Shown here: positions 44,320 through 53,382 of the stretch, piece by piece
Layout of the letters: each line of letters starts with the position of its first letter
Position numbering within the stretch: the first letter of the stretch is position 1
Origin: Candidatus Eisenbacteria bacterium
GTDB lineage: Bacteria; Eisenbacteria; RBG-16-71-46; CAIMUX01; JAHJDP01
Assembly (NCBI GenBank): GCA_018831195.1
Contig: JAHJDP010000109.1
Coordinates: 1-64,000, forward strand
DNA length: 64,000 nucleotides
Direction: 5' to 3'
Program-made: the position numbers and the translations under genes
The notes under the pieces: model-generated
The model's input: the letters and a program-made list of their open reading frames with translations, nothing else
Database searches by the model: none
What the model was told of the DNA's origin: nothing

Positions 44320-45327
44320 TCAAGGCCGGTATTCCTCCATGAATTCCGGCGGGATTGTAATCGCAAACCGGCAACGTTCAGCGCCGCTGAGAACGCACTC
44401 CAACAATTCCACCTCGACATCCTGCTCAAAAATGACATCGAATCGAAGCTTTTCATATCCGGCGGAGCAATGGCACCAGACCGACGGGATCTCTTTTCCC
44501 GGCTCAAGCAGGGATGAACGCGCCATGGGACAGTGGCAGGCAAGATACCGTTTCTTATCCGGATCCTTCTCATCGAGCCAAGCATCGGGATTATAAGGGA
44601 TTTTGGAGAGAGTGATCTTGTTCCCCTTGCGCACACCGGCTTGGATTTCGGGGTTATCCCGGACGAAGGCGACGACCTGCGGCGTAATTATTTGTTCATA
44701 CCAGACTTGTCCTGAATCGGCATGGTCCTGCAGCGTTGCCACCAGACGCGCATGATGGTCGGCGAGATAGGCATCTATTGAAGGCGCTTCCATGAACCGT
44801 TTCCTCGCCTCTGTGAAGGATTCAACGGGAATATCGTGGACATTCGCCGTGAGTGCCCTTTTGCATTGATCTTCCGGAAGTTCCTCGCGCAAGCGTTTTA
44901 CGATTCGCCGCGTGACATCGAGAATCGCCTCCGGGGGAGAACCAGCGGGTGGGATCGCGGCATTTTCAAAAACCCGCTTTCGTATTTCCGGTCCCGCGAC
45001 CCTTTCTGCATGTTCCGCCAAATTATGTACAATGCCTGCGATTCCAAGGATTCCCGTGAAGTATATATAGACATCGGTTTTATCGGTAAGATAGCTATAA
45101 CGGGCGAGGGCAAGGAGCGTTTCTTCGGAATTCAGCGATTGCTCCACCAGCTTGGATAAATAGGTTTTCATTTCCGCGACCGATGAAACATCATATGTGC
45201 AATCGATTCCATCGAGGTAAGACATATAATGCATCATCGCCTGAACAGCCATGCCGGCCTGCTCCTCCGAGAAGCCGCGCTTTTTGTAGTAATCCGTCAA
45301 TAGGGTTGTCTTCACCGTATTGGGCAT
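44320..45327 (-). CDS. CxC-motif protein of unknown function (paralogue of the 37.8-kb gene)
   Basis: A 335-residue protein. The C-terminal ~80 residues share the pattern of the 37,759 protein: LACHCPMARSSLL, VWCHCSAGYEKLRFD, VEVELLECVLSGAERCRFAI. The N-terminal ~90 residues are helical and recall a core-binding (integrase SAM-like) bundle (TDYYKKRGFSEEQAGMAVQA), though no recombinase catalytic domain follows. A good GAGGTGACCC ribosome site precedes the ATG. Function is unknown; paired CxC motifs suggest a metal site. It lies between the SH3 protein and the Ser/Thr kinase on the same strand. Confidence 0.7.
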   Translation of the reverse strand: MPNTVKTTLLTDYYKKRGFSEEQAGMAVQAMMHYMSYLDGIDCTYDVSSVAEMKTYLSKLVEQSLNSEETLLALARYSYLTDKTDVYIYFTGILGIAGIVHNLAEHAERVAGPEIRKRVFENAAIPPAGSPPEAILDVTRRIVKRLREELPEDQCKRALTANVHDIPVESFTEARKRFMEAPSIDAYLADHHARLVATLQDHADSGQVWYEQIITPQVVAFVRDNPEIQAGVRKGNKITLSKIPYNPDAWLDEKDPDKKRYLACHCPMARSSLLEPGKEIPSVWCHCSAGYEKLRFDVIFEQDVEVELLECVLSGAERCRFAITIPPEFMEEYRP

Positions 45328-45400
45328 GGGTCACCTCTATGATGGACAGGCCGGCGCATTCAGGAAAGGGAGCCGGCACGGCAACTCGCGTGTTTAAGAT

Positions 45401-48400
45401 CTAGCTTGTTTCACTCCAACCCCGTTTCAGTTCCCGGGCCTCCTGCGCCGGCGCAAATGATGAATCCGCATCAGCCCAGATTTCAAGAACGCGGTTCAGG
45501 TTCTCAAGGGCTGGGACCCGGCGGCCCATGGCCTCGTTCGTCAATGCCATCTCGAGGAGGGTGAGGGGATGGTAAGGAGCTCTTTTCAGAGCGACCTCCA
45601 ACGCGGCGCCCGCCTCCTTGAATTTGCCCATTTTGCGATAGCAGCGTCCCAAATCGCGATAGGGCGCCACACCCGCGGGCGAGATCTCAATGCGGCGCCG
45701 GAAGAAATCGCTGGCCTCATCGAAGTTACCCTGTTTCTCCCGGATCCTCCCCATAGCTTCCATCCATTTGAAACGGAGGAGTTCTAAATTCATCGCTTTG
45801 ATAATCGTTTCCAGCTCGTCCGCGGCTGCTTCAGCGGATGTCAGATCGCCGAGCTCCGGATAGACCTCCAGCGGACCTAAAAGAACGAGAGTTCTGTAGG
45901 GTAGGGGCGCGTTGGCTTTCATTTTATCCAGCCATTCGATGGACTGTTCCCGCCGGCCCGCCTTGGCCAACTGCCGGGCAAGGTCGATTTGAGTCAGAAG
46001 AATCCAGAGTGTCGAGGCGGATGTCCCCACTGCGTCGAGACCCTCTATGCAGATACCGGCGGCTTTGTTGTTTTGCCCTCTTAGTTCGTAATAGTCGGCC
46101 AATTCCATCGTTGCGCTCAATCGTTCGTCCGGGCTCAACGGCTCGGTGAGAATCGACTGTACAATAGTGGGCCACGCCGTCAGGTTGCCGAGATCATACT
46201 CGCATTTGGCCAGGGCGGCCCGGATATCGGGATCCTGGGGTGTCATGATCTGGGCGCGTTCGATAGTGCGCTTCGCCTCTGCATGTTCGCCGAGCGCCTG
46301 CAGAAGCTCTCCAAGGGCCAACAGGGCCTTGGAATCATCGGGATGCCGTTCAACGTATTTTTCAAAATATCCACGGGCGGATTCATATTTGCCCGTGCGC
46401 TGCAATTCCTCGCCGGTCTGGAGAAGATACTGCGGACTGTCAGGCTCCAATTCGAGGAGTTTCTGCATCGTCGCAATAACCTGATCCGTCTCACCGCGCG
46501 CCCGATGCAGATTGATGAGAATTTCAAGAGGCCGGATGTCGTACGGATAGAGATCCCGCCACATCTGAATGACCGCCATCATCTTGTCGATTTCGTTTTG
46601 ATTCTGGAAGTAGACGGCTTTTACGGCGAATTGAAGTCCTTCGGGAATGCGGCTGATATGAGTCATAAGAGAATTGATAACACCGGCCGTGCGCGCGGGA
46701 GTTCCCTGATTGGAATATTGATAAATGTAAAAGAGGCTCCAGTAAGCCAAAGCACAGGCCGGATCGGCTTCAACGGCTTTTTCGAGGTATTCAGCGGCTC
46801 TATCAAGATCCCCATCGATATCGCGGGTCATTGTGGCGCGGCTGATCCATTCAAGGGCGGTCATGGAATTCGTAGCGATAGCGACAAGCGGCAAATCAGG
46901 CCATTCCTGAAGGTGCGATTCCGGAACCCCAAGATCTCTGCGCAGGCGCAGACTCATCTGATCCATCAGAGCGAAAAAGTCGGTACCGGCAAGATGAAAA
47001 TCCGTCTGAAGCCGCCCGCTTTTAATATTATACAATTCAACGTCCATCCAAAAACTATCCGCGGCCGCGCCGACACGCCCCGCCACAAAGTGGGAGCAGC
47101 TGGAGGCCTTCGCTACCTGCCGCTTGAGGTGAAGGGGCGTCCCAAGCACCTTCGGATATCCGGCCTTCTTGGCCTCCTCCGCGTATTTGGATGATCCCAA
47201 AAGGTCGATCAGGGGATCGATGTGAAGATAATAATCCTGCATGAGATCCCAGCAGAGCAAATCCGAGACGGCGAAGGAAAGCCAAACATCAGTCGAATCA
47301 CTATGGTCGACTTCAAAGGGAAAGATGCCGATACGTTTTCGATTTTCAGCGGTCGGCACTTCGCGCCGGATCTGATGACCTTCTTCGTCTTGAACGCTGA
47401 CGGTCATTGTTTTCGCCCGCGAGAGAAGGCCGAAGGCAAAAAGTATAATCAGGACCGCCGCCAGGGCGCCGGCGATGCCGAGCGGCAAGGCCCATTTCCT
47501 GCGGGGATGCCATCGTGATGATGGGACACCGGGCACGGTCTGCACCTGTGACGGTGAGGAGAGGGCCTCTTTCACATTACTGAGGGCGAATTCCACTGCC
47601 GCGGCGCCGGGGTAGCGATCTTCCGGCCGCTTTTGGAGGCAGCGCTGCAGAACCTCTATGAAGCCGAAGGGGAGGTCGCTGCGCGCGCCGTCCAGTGGTT
47701 CGGGCTCCTTGTGCAGGACGCCATGCAGGACATCCACGATGCTCTCGCCCAAGAAAGGGGCTTTGCCGGAGGCCATCGCATGGAGAATGCAGCCGAGGCT
47801 GAATTGGTCGGATCGATGATCGGCGAGGCCGCCGCGGGCCTGCTCGGGGGACATAAAACCGGGAGTGCCGAGGATCATCCCGGGTTGGGTGTATGAAGCC
47901 GCTATCGTGGCGGCCTCATCCGCGGTATCGGCCGGTGCGGCGCCTCTGGATTCCTGCTGCCGTGCGAGGCCGAAATCGAGGATCTTGACCCGTCCGTCAG
48001 GGGTGATGATGACATTACCCGGCTTGAGATCCCGATGTACAATTCCCGCGGGATGAGCCGCCGCCAATCCCTTCGCCAGCTGAATCCCGATATCCAGGAG
48101 CTCTCTCACCGGCAAGGCGCCGCGCGCTGACAGGATTGAATCCAAGCTCTGCCCTACGACATATTCCATGGCGATGAAGTCGCGGCCCTGATCGGTGCCG
48201 ATCTCGTAAATCGTAATAATATTCGGATGATTCAGGGCGGATGCCGATTGGGCCTCGGTGAGAAAACGCTGCCGGTAGATCGGATCCTGGCTGTACTTGT
48301 CGGATAAGACCTTGACAGCCACGTCGCGCTTCAAGCGTTCATCACGGCAGAGATAGACGACACCCATGCCCCCCTGGCCCAGAGTTTTCAGCACTTTGTA

Positions 48401-48412
48401 GTGAGATATCAT
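45401..48412 (-). CDS. Ser/Thr protein kinase with C-terminal TPR region
   Basis: About 1,003 residues from ATG 48412; the open frame upstream is unrelated sequence. The kinase domain (1-~275) is complete: LGQGGMGVVYL (P-loop), VAVKVL (Lys), IVHRDLKPGNVII (catalytic loop), KILDFGLARQ (DFG) and GTPGFMSPEQARG. A transmembrane helix follows at about 305-327 (LPLGIAGALAAVLIILFAFG). The external part starts with a FlgO/TolB-N-like domain (RIGIFPFEVDHSDSTDVWLS) and continues with about ten TPR-like helical pairs to the end. It is a PknB-type sensor kinase; its targets are unknown. The ribosome site is weak. Confidence 0.93.
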   Translation of the reverse strand: MISHYKVLKTLGQGGMGVVYLCRDERLKRDVAVKVLSDKYSQDPIYRQRFLTEAQSASALNHPNIITIYEIGTDQGRDFIAMEYVVGQSLDSILSARGALPVRELLDIGIQLAKGLAAAHPAGIVHRDLKPGNVIITPDGRVKILDFGLARQQESRGAAPADTADEAATIAASYTQPGMILGTPGFMSPEQARGGLADHRSDQFSLGCILHAMASGKAPFLGESIVDVLHGVLHKEPEPLDGARSDLPFGFIEVLQRCLQKRPEDRYPGAAAVEFALSNVKEALSSPSQVQTVPGVPSSRWHPRRKWALPLGIAGALAAVLIILFAFGLLSRAKTMTVSVQDEEGHQIRREVPTAENRKRIGIFPFEVDHSDSTDVWLSFAVSDLLCWDLMQDYYLHIDPLIDLLGSSKYAEEAKKAGYPKVLGTPLHLKRQVAKASSCSHFVAGRVGAAADSFWMDVELYNIKSGRLQTDFHLAGTDFFALMDQMSLRLRRDLGVPESHLQEWPDLPLVAIATNSMTALEWISRATMTRDIDGDLDRAAEYLEKAVEADPACALAYWSLFYIYQYSNQGTPARTAGVINSLMTHISRIPEGLQFAVKAVYFQNQNEIDKMMAVIQMWRDLYPYDIRPLEILINLHRARGETDQVIATMQKLLELEPDSPQYLLQTGEELQRTGKYESARGYFEKYVERHPDDSKALLALGELLQALGEHAEAKRTIERAQIMTPQDPDIRAALAKCEYDLGNLTAWPTIVQSILTEPLSPDERLSATMELADYYELRGQNNKAAGICIEGLDAVGTSASTLWILLTQIDLARQLAKAGRREQSIEWLDKMKANAPLPYRTLVLLGPLEVYPELGDLTSAEAAADELETIIKAMNLELLRFKWMEAMGRIREKQGNFDEASDFFRRRIEISPAGVAPYRDLGRCYRKMGKFKEAGAALEVALKRAPYHPLTLLEMALTNEAMGRRVPALENLNRVLEIWADADSSFAPAQEARELKRGWSETS

Positions 48413-48434
48413 TTCCGGCACGTCGAGGTCTCCC

Positions 48435-48911
48435 TTAAATGGCTGGCGTAGAACCGAGGGCACTATAACAGGTGATTGGGGGCGGGGGTAGGGAGATCGC
48501 TTTGGATATCTCCACCTTGCCAAAAAAGCCGGGGGCCGCGGCGGCCGGCGGGTCGGGAAGGGTGATCGTCCATGAGGTGTTGTGGTTTGTATTACCCAGT
48601 CGCACAATACGGCGGTAGCCGCAGGCAAGATCCGCCATGGCGGAGCATATCTCGCTTCCGCTGGGGGTATTTGCCGTGCTTCCGTCATTACGATAAACAT
48701 TTGTGAAACCCACCGGATTCGACCGGCCGGTCAGCGCAATGTCCAGATCGCCGTCGTTATCGTAATCACCCCACGCCACCGAGCTGAGGTAGACACCCTC
48801 AAGCCCTGCGCCGATGTCGGTGAAGGTGATGGATGCCTGCGATGGAACAGCCAGGGTCAGAAGAAGGAGACTTACAGCGACGACCAAATGATGCGGCCTG
48901 AGCGGCGGCAT
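48435..48911 (-). CDS. Short exported protein with one FG-GAP/VCBS repeat, probably truncated
   Basis: A 158-residue product from ATG 48911, six bases after AAGGAGG. The signal peptide is HLVVAVSLLLLTLAVPSQAS. One FG-GAP/VCBS unit follows (VAWGDYDNDGDLDIALTG, then FTNVYRNDG). Proteins of this type normally have many such repeats. Here the sequence after NDG changes to text without repeats and ends after ~90 residues. This looks like a decayed or shortened gene. It ends 22 bases before the kinase gene on the same strand. Confidence 0.6.
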   Translation of the reverse strand: MPPLRPHHLVVAVSLLLLTLAVPSQASITFTDIGAGLEGVYLSSVAWGDYDNDGDLDIALTGRSNPVGFTNVYRNDGSTANTPSGSEICSAMADLACGYRRIVRLGNTNHNTSWTITLPDPPAAAAPGFFGKVEISKAISLPPPPITCYSALGSTPAI

Positions 48912-49178
48912 GCCCAACCTCCTTGGTGTAGAGAATCAAATCACATCTTTTCAAGATCAATTTGAACACCAATGGATAAACTTTGAATCGCCTCTAGTAC
49001 ATGATGTTCGGCCCTCATGCCCCCTCAGGCATCCCTCGTGTGCCCCTTATGTACTCCTAATATGCCCCCAATATCCTCCTCATCCGGCCCCAAAATTCTT
49101 GCCCTTGTCATCTTCTTCCTGAACTTCTCATCTCTCTGACCGACAATTCGCTGGATTTGAGCCGGGGGCGGGCGGAAA

Positions 49179-49622
49179 ATGAGAATTATGAATGGCATTG
49201 AACGGTTTAAACCGGCGGTATCAAAAGGCGTCCTCATTTTTCTCGCTGGAACGGCGTGGATGGGTGTCGGGCTCTTGCTCATGGCTTTTGCCCTGACATG
49301 GCTGTCCGCGATCAGCCGGCAGACCGCCCTCATATTTCTTGGTATCGGTCTCCTCATCGCCATCCCGGTTGCACGATTCGGTCTTTCACGGATCGCGGAG
49401 AAGAATCTAAAGCGGATCCTCCCGATGGAGGATAGAAGATGTCTCTTCGCCTTCATGACCTGGAAGAGCTATACAATCATCTTGATCATGGTCGGGATGG
49501 GGATAACACTGCGGCATTCCGCCATCCCAAAACCCTATCTTGCTATCTTCTATTCCGGGATGGGAATGGCGCTTATTCTATCAAGCATGAAATACCTGAG
49601 AAGCCTATCCGGAAGGGTATAA
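49179..49622 (+). CDS. Small integral membrane protein of unknown function
   Basis: A 147-residue protein with four hydrophobic segments (about 16-40, 46-63, 92-108 and 117-135), joined by short basic loops. No recognised motif. An alternative start is ATG 49188. The gap before it (48,912-49,178) is a divergent region; it has a purine-poor stretch of repeated CCCC and TCCTC runs at 49,020-49,110 but no gene I can support. Confidence 0.6.
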   Translation: MRIMNGIERFKPAVSKGVLIFLAGTAWMGVGLLLMAFALTWLSAISRQTALIFLGIGLLIAIPVARFGLSRIAEKNLKRILPMEDRRCLFAFMTWKSYTIILIMVGMGITLRHSAIPKPYLAIFYSGMGMALILSSMKYLRSLSGRV

Positions 49623-49656
49623 TCCACCCGGGTCACCATCAACTATGGACAGGCCG

Positions 49657-49670
49657 GACCGGATCCGGTC
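49657..49670. terminator. Perfect 14-base palindrome between convergent genes
   Basis: GACCGGATCCGGTC is fully self-complementary and is followed by TTT on the plus strand. It sits in the 49-base gap between two convergent genes. It could act as a weak bidirectional terminator, though a perfect palindrome leaves no free loop. Confidence 0.3.
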
Positions 49671-49671
49671 T

Positions 49672-50736
49672 TTATGGAGTCACCGTTTTTACGGTACGAA
49701 ATCCGGCTTGGAAAATCTGGTAGGTCGGCAGACCATACTGCCGGAGGGCACATGCCAAGGAGCCACTCATGGTATTCCACGAGCCGCCGCGCAGCACCCG
49801 GCCGTCGCCGCTGGTCGGTCCCGGCGGGTTGATCAACGGCGTCGTGCCGAGATCGCATACGAACCAATCGTTGCACCACTCGAGGACATTTCCCGCCAAG
49901 TCAAAAATTTCCAGCGATGCCGGGGCGGCGGGATAATTGCCGACGGGGGCGGTCCATCCGACGCAGAAAGATTGACTGCCGGTGCGGTAGTTGGCCCGGG
50001 TGCAATCCGGCGCCTCATTTCCCCACGGATAGATCCGCTCATCGTCATATTGCTCCGCATATTCCTGTTCGGCATTCGTCGGCAGCCGAAATCCCTGGGC
50101 GCCGTACGGATAACCACCATTGCAGGTCCAGTTGCCGCTGTGCTCGTAGGCTCGCGGGTAACCCGCCTGCAAGCTCAACCAATCGCAATAACGCGCGGCG
50201 CCATACCAGGTCACCATGATGACCGGATGAACTGAGGGGTCATATCCGCCCGGGTAGGCGTTCTGAGCCTCGCTTGATGGGGATTCCCGCAAGTAGAAGG
50301 TTCCTGCACTGAACTGTATTTCGCAGGCCGCCTGATCAAGATCCAACAGCTCCACGCTGCTTCCATCGAGATTGTCCAGCACCGCGGAGGCCGTCGTCGT
50401 CACATACCCATTGTTATAGGCCCACTGCAGCGCTTCCATATATTCTTGGTTGGTCACCTCGGTTTGATCCATTAAGAAGTCGTGTGTCAGTGTCACTTGC
50501 AGCTGATCTATACCGCAGTAGGAGACACCATCGCCCATGATAAAGACCCCCGCCGGTACAAGGACCATGCCGGGGATCGGAATATCCGAATCGGTGAATG
50601 TCATACTGTCGATATCCGCCACATTGTATTCATCAACGGTCGCGCCACTGTGGATCTGCATCTTCCACTCACCATGGCCGGCTGCCGCACTCAGAGCCAA
50701 ACCCAAACCCAGTATCACGCAGATACGCCGTTTCAT
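49672..50736 (-). CDS. Exported formylglycine-generating-enzyme-like (SUMF1) protein
   Basis: A 354-residue protein with a signal peptide (about 1-20). A short segment with NVADIDSMTFTDSDI leads into the FGE-sulfatase domain (about 55-350): MVLVPAGVFIMGDG, DQTEVTNQEYMEAL, HPVIMVTWYGAARYCDWL, FRLPTNAEQEYAEQ, NVLEWCNDWF, RVLRGGSWN and AGFRTVK. Only one of the two catalytic cysteines of true formylglycine enzymes has a counterpart (SLACALRQ); the position five residues earlier is Ser. No sulfatase lies nearby. It is probably a ligand-binding or different-activity member. GGAGAGA precedes the start. Confidence 0.88.
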   Translation of the reverse strand: MKRRICVILGLGLALSAAAGHGEWKMQIHSGATVDEYNVADIDSMTFTDSDIPIPGMVLVPAGVFIMGDGVSYCGIDQLQVTLTHDFLMDQTEVTNQEYMEALQWAYNNGYVTTTASAVLDNLDGSSVELLDLDQAACEIQFSAGTFYLRESPSSEAQNAYPGGYDPSVHPVIMVTWYGAARYCDWLSLQAGYPRAYEHSGNWTCNGGYPYGAQGFRLPTNAEQEYAEQYDDERIYPWGNEAPDCTRANYRTGSQSFCVGWTAPVGNYPAAPASLEIFDLAGNVLEWCNDWFVCDLGTTPLINPPGPTSGDGRVLRGGSWNTMSGSLACALRQYGLPTYQIFQAGFRTVKTVTP

Positions 50737-50988
50737 TGTTGTCTCTCCTATTGTGATTCGCTGCCATCAGGAGTGTATCCTACTGTCGTCGTTGGCATTA
50801 TAGCATCCGCCCGCGGTGTGGGCAAGCGGTTGGTTCGATCCCCGAAATCCGGTCCCGGGGCGGAAATCGCGATGACCCTTGAACGATCCCGGCGCATCCC
50901 GCGTTATGAATGACGGATGTCTCCTCGCGGCGGCCGCGGGTGATCGAGGCCGTCCATCCTGATCCGCCTTGTACAATGGGAGGATTCC

Positions 50989-52611
50989 ATGCCACGCCTT
51001 ATCCTTCAGATCCTGATACTGATAGCCTTAGCCTTGACCCTGATCGCGCATGGCACAGCCGCCGCCACCATCGCCGAGCGTGAAGAGCAGATCATCGCCG
51101 GCCGGCCCCTGATCCTTTACGGTGCGGCGGAAACCGGGCAAGAAGCCCAAGCCGTCCAAGCCAGTTACAGACTCGAGGAGCAAATCGATATCCCAACCAT
51201 CCCCGCCATCGAAGCATCCCAAGAACAGCGCGCCGGCCACGACATCCTCGCCTTCGGGACACCGGAAACGAACACCTTTATTGCACAATGTTTGGAGAGA
51301 TTACCCATCCGCCTGACGGACCAGGCTGTCACAATTGGAGACAGCGTGTATGCCGGGAGCGATATCCGACTCGTCGCGGCGCTTCCTAATCCACTGAATC
51401 CGGAACGGGAGTGCATCATCTACACAGCTCAGGATGAGTCGCTCATCCCGGGGATCTTCTTCGGTGTCGGCGCGAGCCATGGCGAAGGCGATTTCCTGGC
51501 CTACCGCAAATCGGACGGCGTCTACTATCAAGAGGACCGGCTGGCGCTGGGGAGTTTCATCCGCACGCCAAAGGGGCTCGAGTTGGGGGAGACACACTAT
51601 TGGAGCAAGCCGCCGCGTGCCCTGCGCCGCATCACGGAGGGGCATGTCGCCATTCACTACGATTCGCTCAGTCCCGCTGAAGCGAGGAGTCTCGCGCGTT
51701 ATGTGAACACGCTGCGCACCATCGCCGATGAGGAGTACGGGATTCCGATGCCGCCGCGGCTTGACCTGTACATTTACTATGCCCCGACGCCGGAGACGCG
51801 CATCAGCATCTTCACCGACGCGTGGAACACATTCTGGGTCAAGATGCGCACGCCGAAGGAGGAGTTTCTCGCAAAGCCGATGGTGCCCGTCGCCTTCGCG
51901 CATGAAGTCGCTCGCATCGTTTTTCAACCGGTCAACAGCGATCCCGAAAAGAGGGGACCGAATCGTTACTATAACGATGATTGGAGCCACTATTTCCAGT
52001 ACACGGTCCTGGTCCCCGAGGTCTATCGCCGGCTGGGGGATGAGGGATGGCCCGTTCCCAACGACTACCATGCGCTTTGGGGCGCTGAGCGGTTCGCGAA
52101 CCTTTATCAGGGGGCGGATGATACCTACGCCAGCCTGATGCGCCGCATCGATCGCGAGTTCGGGCGGGAAGTGATCAGCGCGACGGTGAACCGTGAGACA
52201 GCGCATGGCGTGCGGCGGCTCATTGAAATCGAGGGCTTCATGCGAACGCTGGGTGAAGCGACAGGCGACCCGGAGATGATGCGCTTGGTCGCCGCGGCCG
52301 TTCCCACCTCGCTGGAGTCATCGCTTAATCGGCGGATCGAACCGCTTGGCTTTCATCCGCGGTTGGAGGAGATGTTCGACTCCCATACCTTCGTCATCGA
52401 CTCGGTGACGGTGGGGAGTCCGGCGGATACCCTTGGTCTTCGGGCAGGCGATCGGATCGTGAGCCTTAACGGATTCGAAATGGAGAATGCCAAGGGACAG
52501 GCCCATCGCAGCATCCTGGCAGCCTACCAAAATGACGGATGGGTGGAGGTGGAGGCGCTTCGGGGAGAGGCGCGCATTAGGGGGCGGTTGAAACTGGTCA
52601 ATCGCTTGTAG
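50989..52611 (+). CDS. Exported gluzincin-like protein with C-terminal PDZ domain
   Basis: A 540-residue protein with GGGAGG at a good distance and a signal peptide at about 1-27. The middle (about 225-430) looks like a metallopeptidase of the gluzincin type (M61-like). However, the expected HExxH reads VAFAHEVARIVFQ, so the second His is replaced by Arg. A PDZ domain spans about 455-535 (IDSVTVGSPADTLGLRAGD RIVSLNGF region). M61 enzymes combine a peptidase and a PDZ in this order. The altered motif suggests loss of catalysis, or a different family. The N-terminal ~200 residues are unrecognised beta/alpha sequence. Confidence 0.75.
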   Translation: MPRLILQILILIALALTLIAHGTAAATIAEREEQIIAGRPLILYGAAETGQEAQAVQASYRLEEQIDIPTIPAIEASQEQRAGHDILAFGTPETNTFIAQCLERLPIRLTDQAVTIGDSVYAGSDIRLVAALPNPLNPERECIIYTAQDESLIPGIFFGVGASHGEGDFLAYRKSDGVYYQEDRLALGSFIRTPKGLELGETHYWSKPPRALRRITEGHVAIHYDSLSPAEARSLARYVNTLRTIADEEYGIPMPPRLDLYIYYAPTPETRISIFTDAWNTFWVKMRTPKEEFLAKPMVPVAFAHEVARIVFQPVNSDPEKRGPNRYYNDDWSHYFQYTVLVPEVYRRLGDEGWPVPNDYHALWGAERFANLYQGADDTYASLMRRIDREFGREVISATVNRETAHGVRRLIEIEGFMRTLGEATGDPEMMRLVAAAVPTSLESSLNRRIEPLGFHPRLEEMFDSHTFVIDSVTVGSPADTLGLRAGDRIVSLNGFEMENAKGQAHRSILAAYQNDGWVEVEALRGEARIRGRLKLVNRL

Positions 52612-52699
52612 GCATCGGTTCTTTTGCCTAAGGGCAGAATGCGATGCAACCTCAAGCGGTGGAATTCTCCATTAGCGGGCCCAAGATCCCGACGGAGCG

Positions 52700-53206
52700 C
52701 TAACGATACATCGCCTTTATTGTTCCCCAGCGTGTGCTCATGGGCTCGGGTTCCTGTCCCTCTCCCGGCGCCGACGCCGATTCAAGGCATCCTTCGGTAT
52801 TCTGCAGCGCGACGACCGGCTCGTATCCCTGTCCCACATCGGGAACATCGATTTGTAGAACACGCTCTGTCCAGTCGTCGGCTTCAATGTCAAACCAGCG
52901 GTAGAGCAGATTCCACGGACCGGGGGGAACCTCTTCCAGTGTCACGCTCAGATTGAAACAGCAAAGGCAATAACACATCGACAGGCTGTGTTCTTCGACC
53001 ATGATGGTGGCATCACCCACGGAAACATCGTAGGTAATCGGATCCGGGCAGCAATTGATCAAATCGGACAGATGCTGAATAGTGACCCGGCCGCCATCAA
53101 TTTCCGCCAAAATTTCATCCGCGTCCCAGCACCAGAACTCATCATGAGCCCCGGCCGCAACAGACGACACAACACAGAGAGCCAGAATCAGTAAGAGAGT
53201 GCGCAT
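52700..53206 (-). CDS. Small exported cysteine-rich protein of unknown function
   Basis: A 168-residue protein from ATG 53206, six bases after AGGAGGTGA. The signal peptide is TLLLILALCVVSSVAAGA. The mature part has about seven Cys, some adjacent (LINCCPDP; SLSMCYCLCCFNL). Disulfides are likely in the periplasm or outside. I recognise no family. A 171-base gap to the TonB gene downstream shows nothing clear. It converges on the PDZ gene. Confidence 0.65.
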   Translation of the reverse strand: MRTLLLILALCVVSSVAAGAHDEFWCWDADEILAEIDGGRVTIQHLSDLINCCPDPITYDVSVGDATIMVEEHSLSMCYCLCCFNLSVTLEEVPPGPWNLLYRWFDIEADDWTERVLQIDVPDVGQGYEPVVALQNTEGCLESASAPGEGQEPEPMSTRWGTIKAMYR

Positions 53207-53382
53207 CGGAATCACCTCCTGATTCAGTCATCACTCGGAAAGTGACGCACGTTATTGATTTTCCGCGACCCACAATCGACCTCACCCACGACCGGAAGAA
53301 GTATATCCCCGCTGGGAGATTCTGTCCACACCTAATCAACTCCTCTTATCCTCCATCTTAGTGGGGATGAAACCCCGGCGGA

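Noticed and set aside
44320-45327. Tyrosine recombinase or mobile-element gene
   Set aside because: Only an integrase-like helical bundle is suggested; the catalytic R-H-R-Y domain is absent and no inverted or direct flanking repeats were seen.
48413-48700. N-terminal extension of the Ser/Thr kinase
   Set aside because: The 96 extra codons are Pro/Arg-rich, overlap the FG-GAP gene in another frame and precede the normal kinase start MISHYKVLKTLG.
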